Origin: Rotaria sordida
Lineage: Eukaryota > Rotifera > Eurotatoria > Philodinida > Philodinidae
Length of the DNA stretch: 64,000 nucleotides
NCBI GenBank assembly: GCA_905250125.1
Contig: CAJNOL010000079.1
Location: 1-64,000 of the forward strand
Direction of reading: 5' to 3'
Position 1 is the first letter of the stretch. Each line of letters starts with the position of its first letter. The translations under genes were made by a program, and so were the position numbers. The notes below the pieces were generated by a model. That model was not told the DNA's origin. It worked only from the letters and a program-made list of their open reading frames with translations, and searched no databases. This document shows positions 63,918 to 64,000 of the stretch, piece by piece.

Positions 63918-63998
63918 CTAAACGGTTTTTTGCTGATTGTATTTCCAAACAGTATACTTTCGTGATACTTCTTCGGTCGGTAGCACAATAATTTTGTG
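63918..63998 (-). CDS. C-terminal end of an upstream gene, partial, 3 nt from the next start
   Basis: The frame entering from the right edge reads KIIVLPTEEVSRKYTVWKYN, then QQKTV and TAG at 63920-63918. Only AAA separates this stop from ATG 63914, and both are in the same frame. This is bacterial operon-like spacing, or one gene with an internal stop. The product is not identifiable from 26 residues. Confidence 0.4.
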   Translation of the reverse strand, partial: HKIIVLPTEEVSRKYTVWKYNQQKTV

Positions 63999-64000
63999 GT

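Overview
The window is eukaryotic DNA, most likely from a bdelloid rotifer (Rotaria/Adineta type). It is AT-rich with short GT-AG introns. It carries an ADP-ribosyltransferase/FG-GAP gene of a kind common in bdelloids, a bacterial-looking P-loop gene of higher GC at the right edge, and many short G-rich tracts resembling the bdelloid telomere unit TGTGGG. All genes were identified by reading the sequence; no search was run.

Layout. 1-10.6 kb is accessory: the C-terminus of one ADP-ribosyltransferase (ART), a possible LTR relic, two telomere-like hairpin tracts, a complete 5-exon ART + membrane segment + FG-GAP gene (1830-6778), then two long palindromic foldback elements. 11.4-45.2 kb is a core animal block: an AA15-type copper polysaccharide monooxygenase (-), a tau/MAP2-family microtubule protein (-), a polycystin-2 (PKD2/TRPP) channel (-), a small zinc-finger protein (-), a Gln/Ser/Thr-rich probable nuclear protein (-), and then, on +, a tight row of HTATIP2/TIP30, the mRNA-export factor GLE1, and a J-domain-less Hsp40 C-terminal-domain protein. 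45.2-64 kb is accessory again: a single-pass membrane protein, two unrecognised tandem genes, an assembly gap, at least three decayed genes, and a high density of telomere-like hairpins. It ends in a frameshifted, prokaryotic-looking BioD-like P-loop gene.

Exon models were built by hand from GT/AG sites. In each multi-exon gene the exon lengths sum to a multiple of three with no internal stop, giving proteins of 1201 (ART/FG-GAP), 338 (LPMO), 672 (tau), 756 (PKD2), 854 (Q-rich), 239 (HTATIP2), 453 (GLE1) and 396 (DnaJ_C) residues.

The most unusual signal is a dispersed family of about 17 short hairpins. Each has a GT-rich telomere-like arm, a loop of mostly about 13-30 nt, and an AC-rich arm, always in that order (the head-to-head telomere polarity). 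Many loops share a TCTCTT/AAGAGA core. They are concentrated in the two accessory flanks and lie next to foreign or decayed genes, with one inside a PKD2 intron. A second signal is a set of decayed genes at 56.5-62 kb whose reading frames are largely kept but interrupted by stops mostly explained by C-to-T or G-to-A changes.
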